This document shows positions 53,853-62,743 of a stretch of DNA of 64,000 nt, in pieces. The stretch spans positions 186,001-250,000 of the forward strand of contig CAVWXX010000019.1 in NCBI GenBank assembly GCA_963759155.1, in the 5' to 3' direction. The position numbers and the translations under genes are program-made. Source of the stretch: SZUA-36 sp963759155 (lineage in GTDB: Bacteria; Pseudomonadota; Gammaproteobacteria; Xanthomonadales; SZUA-36). Under the pieces are notes generated by a model, which was not told the origin of the DNA, searched no databases, and saw nothing but the letters and a program-made list of their open reading frames with translations. Positions within the stretch are counted from its first letter, which is position 1; every line of letters starts with the position of its first letter.

Positions 53853-55043
53853 TTATTCAAAGATCTTGGCAACAACGCCAGCACCAACCGTACGTCCGCC
53901 TTCACGGATCGCGAAACGCAGACCTTCTTCCATCGCAATCGGATTGATCAGCTCTACTTTCATTTGTACGTTGTCACCAGGCATTACCATCTCAACACCA
54001 TCAGGCAAGGTCACCGCACCCGTTACGTCCGTCGTACGGAAGTAAAACTGCGGACGGTAGCCCTTGAAGAATGGTGTGTGACGGCCACCTTCGTCTTTCG
54101 ACAAAATGTACACCTCAGCTTCAAACTTGGTGTGCGGGGTGATCGTCTTCGGATGCGCCAATACCTGTCCACGCTCAACGTCATCACGCTTCGTACCACG
54201 CAGCAATACACCTACGTTGTCACCAGCACGACCTTCGTCAAGCAATTTGCGGAACATCTCAACACCGGTACATACCGTCTTACCGGTTTCCTTGATGCCT
54301 ACTATCTCAAGCTCTTCACCCACTTTCACAACGCCGCGCTCAACACGACCTGTGACTACCGTGCCGCGACCAGAGATTGAAAACACATCTTCGATCGGCA
54401 ACAGGAAAGGCTTGTCCGTATCACGGACCGGCTCAGGGAAATACTCATCCATTTCAGCAATCAGCTTCAAAATGGACGGGATGCCGATATCAGATGTATC
54501 ACCTTCCAGCGCCTTTAACGCTGAACCTACAATGATAGGAATATCATCACCCGGGAAATCATAAGAGCTCAACAGCTCACGGATCTCCATATCAACCAGC
54601 TCGATCAACTCTTCGTCATCAACCTGGTCGGCTTTGTTCATGTATACCATGATGTAAGGTACACCTACCTGACGCGCCAGCAGAATGTGCTCACGGGTCT
54701 GAGGCATCGGACCATCGGCCGCTGATACCACAAGGATCGCTCCATCCATCTGCGCCGCACCAGTGATCATGTTCTTCACATAGTCAGCATGGCCTGGACA
54801 ATCCACGTGTGCGTAGTGACGCAAATCAGATTCATATTCAACGTGAGCCGTTGCGATCGTAATACCACGCTCGCGCTCTTCAGGTGCGTTATCGATCTGA
54901 TCATATGCAATGAAGGCACCGCCACGGGCTTCAGCACAAATCTTGGTCATTGCCGCCGTCAGCGTCGTCTTACCATGATCAACGTGACCAATCGTTCCCA
55001 CGTTTACATGGGGTTTTGTTCTTTCAAATTTTTCCTTGGACAT
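53853..55043 (-). CDS. tuf: Elongation factor Tu, copy 2
   Basis: 396 residues with a protein sequence identical to copy 1 and, as far as I can compare, an identical nucleotide sequence over all 1191 coding bases. The flanks differ from the first base outside. It lies in the classical tufB position, between tRNA-Thr and tRNA-Trp, with GGAG before the ATG at 55043. An in-frame codon at 55061 is not the start. Copies of EF-Tu are kept alike by gene conversion in many proteobacteria. Confidence 0.98.
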   Translation of the reverse strand: MSKEKFERTKPHVNVGTIGHVDHGKTTLTAAMTKICAEARGGAFIAYDQIDNAPEERERGITIATAHVEYESDLRHYAHVDCPGHADYVKNMITGAAQMDGAILVVSAADGPMPQTREHILLARQVGVPYIMVYMNKADQVDDEELIELVDMEIRELLSSYDFPGDDIPIIVGSALKALEGDTSDIGIPSILKLIAEMDEYFPEPVRDTDKPFLLPIEDVFSISGRGTVVTGRVERGVVKVGEELEIVGIKETGKTVCTGVEMFRKLLDEGRAGDNVGVLLRGTKRDDVERGQVLAHPKTITPHTKFEAEVYILSKDEGGRHTPFFKGYRPQFYFRTTDVTGAVTLPDGVEMVMPGDNVQMKVELINPIAMEEGLRFAIREGGRTVGAGVVAKIFE

Positions 55044-55102
55044 TCCAGTCTCCAAAAACAACCGATGTTAAATTGTAAAAAAATCACTACGACCCAAAAA
55101 TA

Positions 55103-55178
<76 letters not shown>

Positions 55179-55246
55179 CAGTCATATAACGCAATCTGAC
55201 TCTAACTGTGTCACGCTTTTTACCCAATGCTCCAAGCCGGTAAGTT

Positions 55247-55320
55247 TGGAGCGGGTGATGGGGATCGAACCCACATAATCAGCTTGGAAGGCTGATGTTC
55301 TACCATTGAACTACACCCGC
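55247..55320 (-). tRNA. tRNA-Gly (TCC anticodon)
   Basis: 74 bases with encoded CCA. Acceptor GCGGGTG/CACCCGC, anticodon loop CTTCCAA, T loop GTTCGATCC. 68 bases upstream of tRNA-Thr. Confidence 0.97.
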
Positions 55321-55370
55321 CTAAACTTCCAAAACCTGAATAAAAACCCAGGGTTTCTTCACCATCAAAA

Positions 55371-55455
55371 TGGTGGAGGGGGGAGGATTCGAACCTCCGA
55401 AGGCATAGCCAGCAGATTTACAGTCTGCCCTCGTTGACCGCTTGAGTACCCCTCC
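55371..55455 (-). tRNA. tRNA-Tyr (GTA anticodon)
   Basis: 85 bases with encoded CCA and the long variable arm of a class II tRNA. Acceptor GGAGGGG/CCCCTCC, anticodon loop CTGTAAA. First gene of the tRNA-tuf unit. Confidence 0.97.
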
Positions 55456-55471
55456 GTCAAGCAAGCCGCCT

Positions 55472-55501
55472 ATTTTCACTTAGCCAACGTGTGGCTGTCA
55501 A
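55472..55501 (-). promoter_or_regulatory. Promoter of the tRNA-Tyr-Gly-Thr-tuf unit
   Basis: TTGACA (55496-55501), 18-base spacer, GAAAAT (55472-55477) on the minus strand, followed by a GC-rich start region (AGGCGGC) of the kind found at growth-rate-controlled stable-RNA promoters. About 17 bases before tRNA-Tyr. Confidence 0.7.
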
Positions 55502-55551
55502 TACGTGACAGGCGAATTACTTAAATTAACGCGCGCAAGTCCGGATTTGGT

Positions 55552-56643
55552 CTACACATTAAACCGAAAATGCATAACATCGCCCTCTTGCGTGATGTAT
55601 TCCTTCCCTTCGAGACGCAATTTCCCGGCTTCCTTCGCACCACTCTCACCACCAAACTTGATGAAATCATCAAAAGCAGTCACTTCAGCACGGATAAAGC
55701 CACGTTCAAAGTCGGTGTGAATCCTTCCCGCTGCGTTGGGCGCTGTGGCGCCCTTGGTAACCGTCCATGCCCGGACCTCTTTTTCACCAGCAGTAAAAAA
55801 CGTTAACAGATCCAGCAATGCGTAACCCGCACGTATCACGCCAGCCAGGCCCGACTCCTTGAGACCAAGCTCAGCGAGAAACTCCGCACGGTCCTCGCGG
55901 TCCAATTGCGCCACCTCGGCCTCAATGGCCGCACAAACCGGCACCACACGTGCATTATCGCCACTCGCATACTCCCTGACCTGGTCAAGTAAGGGGTTAT
56001 TTTCGAAACCGTCTTCGGTCACGTTAGCGATATACTCAACCGGCTTCATGGTCAGCAGGTTGAATTCTTTAAGCTGTTTTTTCTGATCTTTATCCAGATC
56101 GAGACCGCGCAGGTTTCCTGTTTCGCCAAGGCTTGTGATCACCTTTGTCAACAGCGCCGCCCGGGCCAGTGCATCCTTGTCCCCGCTGCGGGTCTGTTTT
56201 TCCGTTTTCTGTAAAGCGCGCTCAAGCGTATCCAGATCCGCCAGTGCCAGTTCTGTATTGATGATCTCAATATCAGAAATCGGGTCGACCTTTCCGGACA
56301 CATGAATCACGTCATCGTCCTCAAAACAACGAACCACATGTGCAATTGCGTCTGTCTCCCTGACGTGCGACAAAAACTTATTGCCCAGCCCCTCACCTTT
56401 TGAAGCACCGGCAACCAAACCGGCAATATCCACAAACTCCATCGTGGTGGGCAAGACGCGTTGGGGCTTTACGATCGCAGCCAGTTGATCGAGACGGGGG
56501 TCAGGTACCGGCACAATGCCAACATTGGGATCAATCGTACAAAACGGGTAATTTTCCGCGGCAATGCCTGCCTCTGTGAGCGCATTGAACAAGGTTGATT
56601 TTCCAACATTCGGCAAGCCGACAATTCCACATTTAAAACCCAT
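55552..56643 (-). CDS. ychF: Ribosome-associated ATPase YchF/Ola1
   Basis: 363 residues, an Obg-family P-loop protein that prefers ATP. Walker A GLPNVGKST at 9-17, DIAGLVAGASKGEGLGN as switch II, NVTE in place of NKxD (explaining the ATP preference), and a C-terminal TGS domain ending RFNV. It is 14 bases after pth, the usual pair. Confidence 0.97.
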   Translation of the reverse strand: MGFKCGIVGLPNVGKSTLFNALTEAGIAAENYPFCTIDPNVGIVPVPDPRLDQLAAIVKPQRVLPTTMEFVDIAGLVAGASKGEGLGNKFLSHVRETDAIAHVVRCFEDDDVIHVSGKVDPISDIEIINTELALADLDTLERALQKTEKQTRSGDKDALARAALLTKVITSLGETGNLRGLDLDKDQKKQLKEFNLLTMKPVEYIANVTEDGFENNPLLDQVREYASGDNARVVPVCAAIEAEVAQLDREDRAEFLAELGLKESGLAGVIRAGYALLDLLTFFTAGEKEVRAWTVTKGATAPNAAGRIHTDFERGFIRAEVTAFDDFIKFGGESGAKEAGKLRLEGKEYITQEGDVMHFRFNV

Positions 56644-56657
56644 GATCTATATCCAGT

Positions 56658-57266
56658 TCAATTAACCGATGGCTCAGCAACGGTATGTAAGTCTTTGGTT
56701 GCCTTCGCAACCCTGCCTGCCAACAAGTCGGGCATCACACCTATGGCATCGCCAATCGAATGCATGATCTGTTGCTCCTGTTCCGCCGGCGGCCGGCTTA
56801 AGACATAGGCAGTGACGGCATCCTTGAAGCCCGGGTGTCCAATGCCGATTCGTAAGCGCATGAAATCTGTGTTGTCGAGATGCCGGAAGATGTCACGCAT
56901 ACCGTTATGCCCGCCATGACCACCGCCTGTCTTCAAACGTGCGGTACCCGGCGGAAGGTCGAGATCATCGTAGGCGACCAGTAGCTTTTCGACACCGACT
57001 TTATAATAATCTTTCAGCGCTCGAACCGCCTGGCCGCTATGGTTCATGAAAACGTCAGGTTTCGCGAAAATGCAGTCTTTGCCAAAAACGCGGCCACGAC
57101 AAACTTCAGCGGAAACCTTTGCCTGCAATCTGAAGCGGGAATCACCCGCAGCAGGATCAACCTCTCTGTGTAAAGCGTCCAAAAACCAAAACCCGGCATT
57201 GTGCCGGGTTTGGCTATATTTGGAGCCTGGGTTACCGAGGCCAACAATCAGGAATGTTTCGGACAC
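56658..57266 (-). CDS. pth: Peptidyl-tRNA hydrolase
   Basis: 202 residues, recycles tRNA from drop-off peptidyl-tRNA. Active-site His22 in YSQTRHNAGFW, GLGNPG at the N terminus, FMNHSGQAV and YDDLDLPPG, then the HNGMRDI region. It lies between rplY and ychF. Confidence 0.97.
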   Translation of the reverse strand: MSETFLIVGLGNPGSKYSQTRHNAGFWFLDALHREVDPAAGDSRFRLQAKVSAEVCRGRVFGKDCIFAKPDVFMNHSGQAVRALKDYYKVGVEKLLVAYDDLDLPPGTARLKTGGGHGGHNGMRDIFRHLDNTDFMRLRIGIGHPGFKDAVTAYVLSRPPAEQEQQIMHSIGDAIGVMPDLLAGRVAKATKDLHTVAEPSVN

Positions 57267-57331
57267 TACCTTCTCCGCTGACTTTCCCTTACCCGGGCGG
57301 GGATTGTTGACATCAGATCCTCCCGCCTGTC

Positions 57332-58042
57332 TTAGGAGCGATCTTCTTCAGAATCTCCTGATTCATCATCTTCAGCATCATCAACTGCAGTTGGTTCAAG
57401 ATCAGCAAGCGCTTCAGCTTCGGCTTCAGCTTCAGCAGCTGCGCCAGTACCCTGAGACTCTTTGATGTGAACCGTATTGGCAATCATGACGTCACCGGTG
57501 CCTTCCTCGCTCAATGCAGGAATCGCAACACCTTCAGGCAGCTGAATTTCGGACAGCATAATAATACCGCCCAATTCCAGACCGGAAAGATCAACTTCAA
57601 GGAAGCTGGGCAGATTACCCGGCAATGCGGCAATTTCAATTTCTGTCACCAGGTGCTGGATAACCACACCGGATGCTTTACCTGCTTCAGATTGTTCTTC
57701 ACCGGTAAAGTGAATCGGAAGAGACATACGCAGAACTTCCTTGTCGGAAACACGCATAAAATCAAGGTGCAGAATCTGTGCTTTGTAAGGGTGATGCTGA
57801 ACATCACGGACGACAACTTTCTGGGTACGCCCGTCATCAATCCTGATTTCCAGAATACTGGAGAAAAATGATTCCCGCTCAGTTGCATGCTTTAATGGGC
57901 CGTGCTCGATTGCAAGGGTAGCCGGGGCTTTGTTGCCACCGTAAATAACGGCGGGGATTTTTCCCTGGTGACGCAGGCGGCGGCTCGCACCCTTCCCTGC
58001 ACCCTCACGGATTTCCGCGTTGATAACGTTTAAATCAGTCAT
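57332..58042 (-). CDS. rplY: 50S ribosomal protein L25, long (CTC/TL5) form
   Basis: 236 residues from MTDLNVINAEIREGAGKGASRR, cut here as EIREGAGKGASRR. N-terminal 5S rRNA-binding L25 domain plus the extra C-terminal beta domain of the CTC type. The tail is a low-complexity acidic segment with repeated Glu-Ala pairs (AEAEAEAEA) ending EDDESGDSEEDRS. The ATG at 58042 is favoured by family start. Own promoter candidate upstream, in the 220-base gap after prs. Confidence 0.95.
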   Translation of the reverse strand: MTDLNVINAEIREGAGKGASRRLRHQGKIPAVIYGGNKAPATLAIEHGPLKHATERESFFSSILEIRIDDGRTQKVVVRDVQHHPYKAQILHLDFMRVSDKEVLRMSLPIHFTGEEQSEAGKASGVVIQHLVTEIEIAALPGNLPSFLEVDLSGLELGGIIMLSEIQLPEGVAIPALSEEGTGDVMIANTVHIKESQGTGAAAEAEAEAEALADLEPTAVDDAEDDESGDSEEDRS

Positions 58043-58165
58043 GGTATTCCTCAAAATATAGTGTATCTGCACCGGCACAGAAGGATCTGAATCGAAGCAA
58101 AAAACCGTTTACACGGCAATTCATCCATCCCCGCGACCAGGGGTGGCATAAAAATCTAGCCGGGC

Positions 58166-58196
58166 ATTATAACGTATACACCGTGGGTAGGCGCAA
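58166..58196 (-). promoter_or_regulatory. Promoter candidate for rplY
   Basis: TATAAT (58166-58171, minus strand) with TTGCGC (58191-58196) at a long 19-base spacing, in the prs-rplY gap, giving a leader of about 115 bases. The consensus -10 is the main support. Confidence 0.45.
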
Positions 58197-58262
58197 CACA
58201 TATTAATACAATTTTCAGAGATTGATCATGCACATACCAGGCATGTGCTGCCCGGTGACAGG

Positions 58263-59216
58263 CTAATCTACATAAAGAGAGCTGACCGATTCCCCATGCG
58301 CCATGCGGCGTATGGTTTCCGCCAGCATCTGGGCAACACTCAACTGGCGAATCTTGCCACACTGTTGAGCGGCTTCACTCAAGGGGATGGTGTCGGTTAC
58401 AACCAGCTCATCCAGCTTTGAATTGACGATATTATCAATCGCCGGCCCGGACAGAACGGGATGTACACAATAGGCCACCACGCGCTTGGCGCCATGCTCT
58501 TTCAGCGCACCGGCAGCGGTACAAAGTGTGCCGGCCGTGTCGACCATGTCATCCACCATGACGCAGCTCTTGCCCTCAATGTCACCGATGATATTCATGA
58601 CCTTGGCGACATTCGCACGTGGGCGACGTTTATCGATAATGGCCAACTCGGAATCCAGTCGCTTGGCAATGGCCCTGGCCCTTACCACACCACCCACATC
58701 AGGGGATACGACAACCAGGTCTTCACCACCCTGGTGCTGCCAGATATCCGCCAGGGTCAAAGGGGATGCGTAAACATTATCAACCGGAATATCGAAGAAA
58801 CCCTGGATCTGATCAGCATGTAAATCAATCGTCATGACGCGATCGGTACCCACGGTACTGATCATTTTTGCTGCCACTTTGGCCGTAATCGGCACACGCG
58901 CAGAGCGTGGTCGACGATCCTGGCGTGCATATCCGAAATAGGGAATAACCGCAGTCACACGGGCAACAGAGGCGCGCTTCAGAGCATCCACCATTACCAG
59001 TAACTCGATGAAGTTATCAGCCGTTGGTGCGCAGGTTGGTTGAATAAGATAGATATCACGACCACGAACATTTTCCATGATCTCGACGAGAACCTCGCCA
59101 TCGCTGAACCGGTCAACAATGGCTTTACCCATTGGGACATCGAGCTCACGAGCAATATCGTTTGCCAACTTGGGGTTGGCATTGCCTGCAAATACCATCA
59201 GGGAAGGACTGGCCAC
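58263..59216 (-). CDS. prs: Ribose-phosphate pyrophosphokinase (PRPP synthetase)
   Basis: 317 residues. Makes PRPP from ribose 5-phosphate and ATP for nucleotide, histidine and tryptophan synthesis. MVFAGNANPKLA at the start, GRDIYLIQPTCAPTADN and YARQDRR around the ATP site, DLHADQIQGFF with the catalytic His, and the PRPP loop VDDMVDTAGTL near 219-229. Follows tRNA-Gln by 41 bases. Confidence 0.98.
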   Translation of the reverse strand: MASPSLMVFAGNANPKLANDIARELDVPMGKAIVDRFSDGEVLVEIMENVRGRDIYLIQPTCAPTADNFIELLVMVDALKRASVARVTAVIPYFGYARQDRRPRSARVPITAKVAAKMISTVGTDRVMTIDLHADQIQGFFDIPVDNVYASPLTLADIWQHQGGEDLVVVSPDVGGVVRARAIAKRLDSELAIIDKRRPRANVAKVMNIIGDIEGKSCVMVDDMVDTAGTLCTAAGALKEHGAKRVVAYCVHPVLSGPAIDNIVNSKLDELVVTDTIPLSEAAQQCGKIRQLSVAQMLAETIRRMAHGESVSSLYVD

Positions 59217-59257
59217 TTTCTCACCACCTGGGCTGCATTGACTATCGTTTTAAGAAA

Positions 59258-59334
59258 TGGCTGGGTCGGCAGGACTCGAACCTGCGAATGCGGGGATCAA
59301 AACCCCGTGCCTTAACCAACTTGGCGACGACCCA
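59258..59334 (-). tRNA. tRNA-Gln (TTG anticodon)
   Basis: 77 bases with encoded CCA. Acceptor TGGGTCG/CGACCCA with an unpaired-type first base pair T-A usual for tRNA-Gln, anticodon loop TTTTGAT, T loop GTTCGAGTC. It is embedded between ispE and prs in one direction. Confidence 0.96.
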
Positions 59335-59355
59335 TTCGTTTTCAATCTTTAATTT

Positions 59356-60219
59356 CTAACACGCTTCGGTCAACCTGCTTAATAAATCTGACCTGTCCAC
59401 CCCACTTACAAGCCGGACATTATATCGGCATTCTAATTCGCTTGCCGCTCTCTTTGCATTTTTTTTCTTATCAAATGCCAAAAAAAATGTACTGCCGGTG
59501 CCACTCATGCGTGGATGACCCCATGCAGACATGTCCCCGGTGACCTTTCTAAGCTCCGGATACATTTGCAAAACGGTATTTTCGCAATCATTCCGACCCG
59601 GTTGCAAGTTAGTTTTCGTCATGTCCACCGGTGCCGAATCACGCTTGAGTGCAGGATGAGAAAATACATCTGCGGTAGAAATGCTGATGGCCGGGAATAC
59701 GAGAACATAATATCTTTTTTGCATCGACACCGCTTGTAGCTTCTCACCCCTGCCCTCTGCCCACGCACTATGCCCGTTGACGAATACCGGCACATCAGCA
59801 CCCAGTTCCAGACCGAGTCGGGCGAGTTGCTGCGGATTCATACCACAGGACCACAAGTGGTTCAGTGCGCAAAGCACGGTAGCCGCATCTGAACTGCCTC
59901 CGCCGAGACCGGCCCCTATCGGGGTTCGTTTCAGCAACTCGATCTGCACGCCTTTTTGAATCCCGGCATGCCTTTTCAAAAGCTGTGCAGCCCTGATGCA
60001 AATATCTTTCGCTTCCGGAACCCCTTCCACCCTGTTACTTCGGCTGACCATGCCGGTTTCATTTATAAAAAAACGTAACTCATCCCCCCAGTCCAATATT
60101 TGAAAAAGGGTTTGCAGATCATGATAGCCATCGGCACGGCGACCCGTGATATGCAGAAACAGATTCAACTTGGCCGGAGCGGGCCAGGTTCTGTCAGCAG
60201 GATCAATTGACAGGGTCAT
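59356..60219 (-). CDS. ispE: 4-diphosphocytidyl-2-C-methyl-D-erythritol kinase
   Basis: 287 residues, a GHMP kinase of the non-mevalonate isoprenoid pathway. N-terminal PAPAKLNLFLHITGRRADGYHDLQT, seen as AKLNLFLHITGRRADGYH, and the ATP loop PIGAGLGGGSSDAATV near 95-107; the C-terminal SGTGSTFFLAF fits motif 3. It overlaps the lolB stop by 17 bases. Confidence 0.96.
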   Translation of the reverse strand: MTLSIDPADRTWPAPAKLNLFLHITGRRADGYHDLQTLFQILDWGDELRFFINETGMVSRSNRVEGVPEAKDICIRAAQLLKRHAGIQKGVQIELLKRTPIGAGLGGGSSDAATVLCALNHLWSCGMNPQQLARLGLELGADVPVFVNGHSAWAEGRGEKLQAVSMQKRYYVLVFPAISISTADVFSHPALKRDSAPVDMTKTNLQPGRNDCENTVLQMYPELRKVTGDMSAWGHPRMSGTGSTFFLAFDKKKNAKRAASELECRYNVRLVSGVDRSDLLSRLTEAC

Positions 60220-60820
60220 CGCCCTGATCCATTCGCCAGCGCTGAATCGCCAGTTTCACGCGGTAATCATCCCGCGTGGCATTCAACCGCACGGGCAATT
60301 CCATACCTTCGAAAGAATCGTAACGGGTGAAGCTTACATTCCAGCCAAACTGCAGCAAACTGACCAATAAGCCGTCGGCTCCAATCTCTTCATTGTCGGC
60401 AAACCCGGGCGCCGCAAGTCCGCGCACCCACCAGTGCAGCGCATCCAGGGGAACAGGCCATCCTATATTATCCTGTATCAACTCGTTGACACTCTCAGCA
60501 CGCTGCTCGGTGCCATCGGCCATTTTCAGTAATGCACCCTGCGGTCCAGTCTGTAAATGCCAGGCTCCGCGACCCATCGCACCATGGAAATCCAGTTCAC
60601 TATGGTCAGGTTTAACGTCCCATCTTAATTTTCCGCTGCCACCCTGGTCGCCGTCATCCAGAGATATCTTGCCGACCAGGCCCCATTCTTCCACCACGCT
60701 GAGCAAACCGGCACGTTCTTGATATGCCGGCCTGTTTTCAACACCCGGCTGCTTAACACCAACACCCGTGCAGGCATTCAGAACAGGCAATAAAAGACAC
60801 AGCCAGTAAAACCTCCGCAT
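60203..60820 (-). CDS. lolB: Outer-membrane lipoprotein insertion factor LolB
   Basis: 205-residue lipoprotein: signal MRRFYWLCLLLPVLNAC with lipobox LNAC and acylated Cys17. It receives lipoproteins from LolA at the outer membrane. The body shows W-rich strands (WGLVGKISL, GRGAWHLQTG, WWVRGL) of the LolA/LolB fold. The ATG at 60820 has GGAG upstream; a TTG at 60835 is rejected. Starts 11 bases after the TPR gene and overlaps ispE. Confidence 0.92.
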   Translation of the reverse strand: MRRFYWLCLLLPVLNACTGVGVKQPGVENRPAYQERAGLLSVVEEWGLVGKISLDDGDQGGSGKLRWDVKPDHSELDFHGAMGRGAWHLQTGPQGALLKMADGTEQRAESVNELIQDNIGWPVPLDALHWWVRGLAAPGFADNEEIGADGLLVSLLQFGWNVSFTRYDSFEGMELPVRLNATRDDYRVKLAIQRWRMDQGDDPVN

Positions 60821-60831
60821 GTCAGACTCCG

Positions 60832-62439
60832 TCAAGGTGATTCACCAAAACGCAGCATCGTATTGATCAGTATCTCGTTGTCAGCGTCCAACTCTAACCC
60901 CAAACGCCAGGTTGAGCGCGCTTCATCCTTTTGCCCGCGAACCCACAGGACTTCACCAAGATGAGCGGCCACCTCGGCGTTACGCATTATTTTCCACGCT
61001 TCCCGCATATAGGTTTCGGCTTCTTCCAAACGACCCAGGCGATAAGATATCCAACCCATGCTATCGATAATCGATGCATCTTCAGGTTGTAACTCATAGG
61101 CTCGTTGGATCAACTCTTCCGCTTCCTCGTAACGATCCGTCAAATCAGCAAGTGTGTAACCCAGCGCATTAATCGCTGCAGCATTCTCGGGCTGAATCGA
61201 AATAATTTCACGCAGGTCACTTTCAGCGAGGGTCAGCTTACCCAGTGCGACCGCGACCAATGCGCGCGTATACCTTAAGGAAATGTCTTCGGGGAAGGAC
61301 GCCAGTGCATTATTCAATACTCTGAAAGCCTCATCGTTGTTACCTGATTCCTGCAGAATCTGCGCTTCAGCCTGGTAACTTTGTGACTTGATCTGACTAT
61401 CACTCCTGGTTCTGAGTTGTACGAGCAAATTTCGAGCATCTTCAAGATCACCCAGACCCGCCAGCAGAAAAGCCTGGCGCATGATGGCCCGAATAGATTT
61501 TTCACCGGTAACCTTTTTATACCAGTCAATCGCCTGACGCTGATGGTCGAGCAGTTCTGCACTTTGCGCTGCCTGGAAAGCGGCCTCTGATTCATCGTCG
61601 TATTGCACGGTGGAAAAGCCGGCGTACAACTGCTCGGCGTTGTCCCTGTCACCGCCGTCCAGGGCAAATATGATGCGGGCGAACCTCATATCGGGTGCAT
61701 CAGGCAACTGTGCCAAAACGCGCTGTGCACTTGTCAGGTTTCCACTTCGCTTTAGAAGTTCCGCATAGGACATGGCAACCTGCTCATTTTCAGGGTCTGC
61801 CTCCCAGGCCTGCTGATAACGCGCCAATGCCAATGTCTCGTTGCCAAGGTTAATGGCAAGCCTGCCTGACCAGGCCAGAATATCTGCCCGATCTGGATCA
61901 ATCTTGATGGCCTGGTCTGCAAGATCAAAAGCCTCTTCGACTTCACCGAAACTGGCGGCAAGACGGCTTCGGGCAAACAGGGCGCTCACATTCGAGCCGC
62001 CGTCAAATTTCTCCAGCAAGCTGTTCAGAATCTTACTTGACCTGGACTGGTCTTCCACCGGTGCGAGTAGCGCAATAACAACCCGCCAGCCAAGTTCCCG
62101 GTCATCTGAAGTCAGCTCGAGTATGCGTGCCAGGCGATATTCTGCACCAGCGTAGTCTCCCTCCCTCAGTCTTGATCCGGCTGCCAATTCCTGCGCATCA
62201 AGACTTGTTGGATCCAACATCGCCCAGCGGTCCGATGCCAATACAACCATTTGCCACTCACCTGCAGATACTGCCACACGGGTAGCTCTTGCGGCGATCT
62301 CGGGATCTTCTGAGATCAGTGCGGCCTCCAGGTAGGCAGATGCGGCACCGGAAACATCACCGTCCACCCCCAGTACTTCCGCTGACAAGACGTGATACAT
62401 CACATCCGGATCGGTCGGTGGCAAATCAGCATCAGGCAC
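60832..62439 (-). CDS. TPR-repeat protein body, apparently split from its signal by a frameshift
   Basis: 535 residues of helical tetratricopeptide repeats, for example AINALGYTLADLTDRYEEAEELI in part (ALGYTLADLTDRYEEAEEL) and DSMGWISYRLGRLEEAETY near the C terminus. The only available start is a GTG at 62439. In frame upstream of it are a few codons and a TGA. The neighbouring minus-strand frame just upstream encodes a lipoprotein signal, so a lost base probably broke one gene of roughly 575-580 codons, the usual size for TPR proteins found before lolB in related bacteria. If intact it would be an outer-membrane or periplasmic scaffold; exact function unknown. Confidence 0.8.
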   Translation of the reverse strand: MPDADLPPTDPDVMYHVLSAEVLGVDGDVSGAASAYLEAALISEDPEIAARATRVAVSAGEWQMVVLASDRWAMLDPTSLDAQELAAGSRLREGDYAGAEYRLARILELTSDDRELGWRVVIALLAPVEDQSRSSKILNSLLEKFDGGSNVSALFARSRLAASFGEVEEAFDLADQAIKIDPDRADILAWSGRLAINLGNETLALARYQQAWEADPENEQVAMSYAELLKRSGNLTSAQRVLAQLPDAPDMRFARIIFALDGGDRDNAEQLYAGFSTVQYDDESEAAFQAAQSAELLDHQRQAIDWYKKVTGEKSIRAIMRQAFLLAGLGDLEDARNLLVQLRTRSDSQIKSQSYQAEAQILQESGNNDEAFRVLNNALASFPEDISLRYTRALVAVALGKLTLAESDLREIISIQPENAAAINALGYTLADLTDRYEEAEELIQRAYELQPEDASIIDSMGWISYRLGRLEEAETYMREAWKIMRNAEVAAHLGEVLWVRGQKDEARSTWRLGLELDADNEILINTMLRFGESP

Positions 62440-62567
62440 TTCATTGTTGCCGCCTCCAGCGACGCTGACCCGGCTTCAACCAAGGGCTCGGAGGGCATTT
62501 CCTGCGCGGTCGAACAAGCCGTCATCAAAAACATGACGAAAATGAACACGCTCGGTACCTTTTTCAT
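62400..62567 (-). CDS. Lipoprotein signal fragment of the TPR gene
   Basis: 55 codons from ATG 62567 to TGA. It begins MKKVPSVFIFVMFLMTACST, a clear type II signal with lipobox MTAC and Cys18, then an acidic linker to about residue 40. After that the frame turns to sequence without protein character and stops, while the adjacent frame becomes the TPR protein. I read it as the 5-prime part of that gene rather than a separate lipoprotein. No good Shine-Dalgarno site is seen. Confidence 0.6.
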   Translation of the reverse strand: MKKVPSVFIFVMFLMTACSTAQEMPSEPLVEAGSASLEAATMKCLMLICHRPIRM

Positions 62568-62685
62568 GAAACAATAGTCGCAAATCATGAGACACAGGAT
62601 AACTGCTTGAAGCCGGCTAACCAATCCCCGCGAGCATACTATGACGATAATCGGTCTTTAAACCCTTATCAGAATCATGCCAGAC

Positions 62686-62735
62686 TTGAAATTACTGTAA
62701 CCTACGAGCATATTCGCTAGGTTTCTAATTATAAT
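62686..62735 (+). promoter_or_regulatory. Promoter candidates of hemA
   Basis: TTGAAA (62686-62691), 17-base spacer, CATATT (62709-62714) would give a leader of some 20 bases. A perfect TATAAT (62730-62735) without a -35 lies only 8 bases before the hemA ATG and would give an almost leaderless mRNA. No Shine-Dalgarno site is seen before hemA. Confidence 0.45.
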
Positions 62736-62743
62736 AACTACCC

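Noticed and set aside
53853..55043. Second tuf copy as an assembly artefact
   Set aside because: Both copies lie in their standard neighbourhoods (fusA-tuf-rpsJ and tRNA-Thr-tuf-tRNA-Trp-secE), so duplication by misassembly is unlikely.
57400..57450. Short tandem repeats in rplY as a CRISPR or mobile repeat
   Set aside because: They are imperfect codon-level Glu-Ala repeats within the L25 reading frame; no spacers or cas genes are present in the window.
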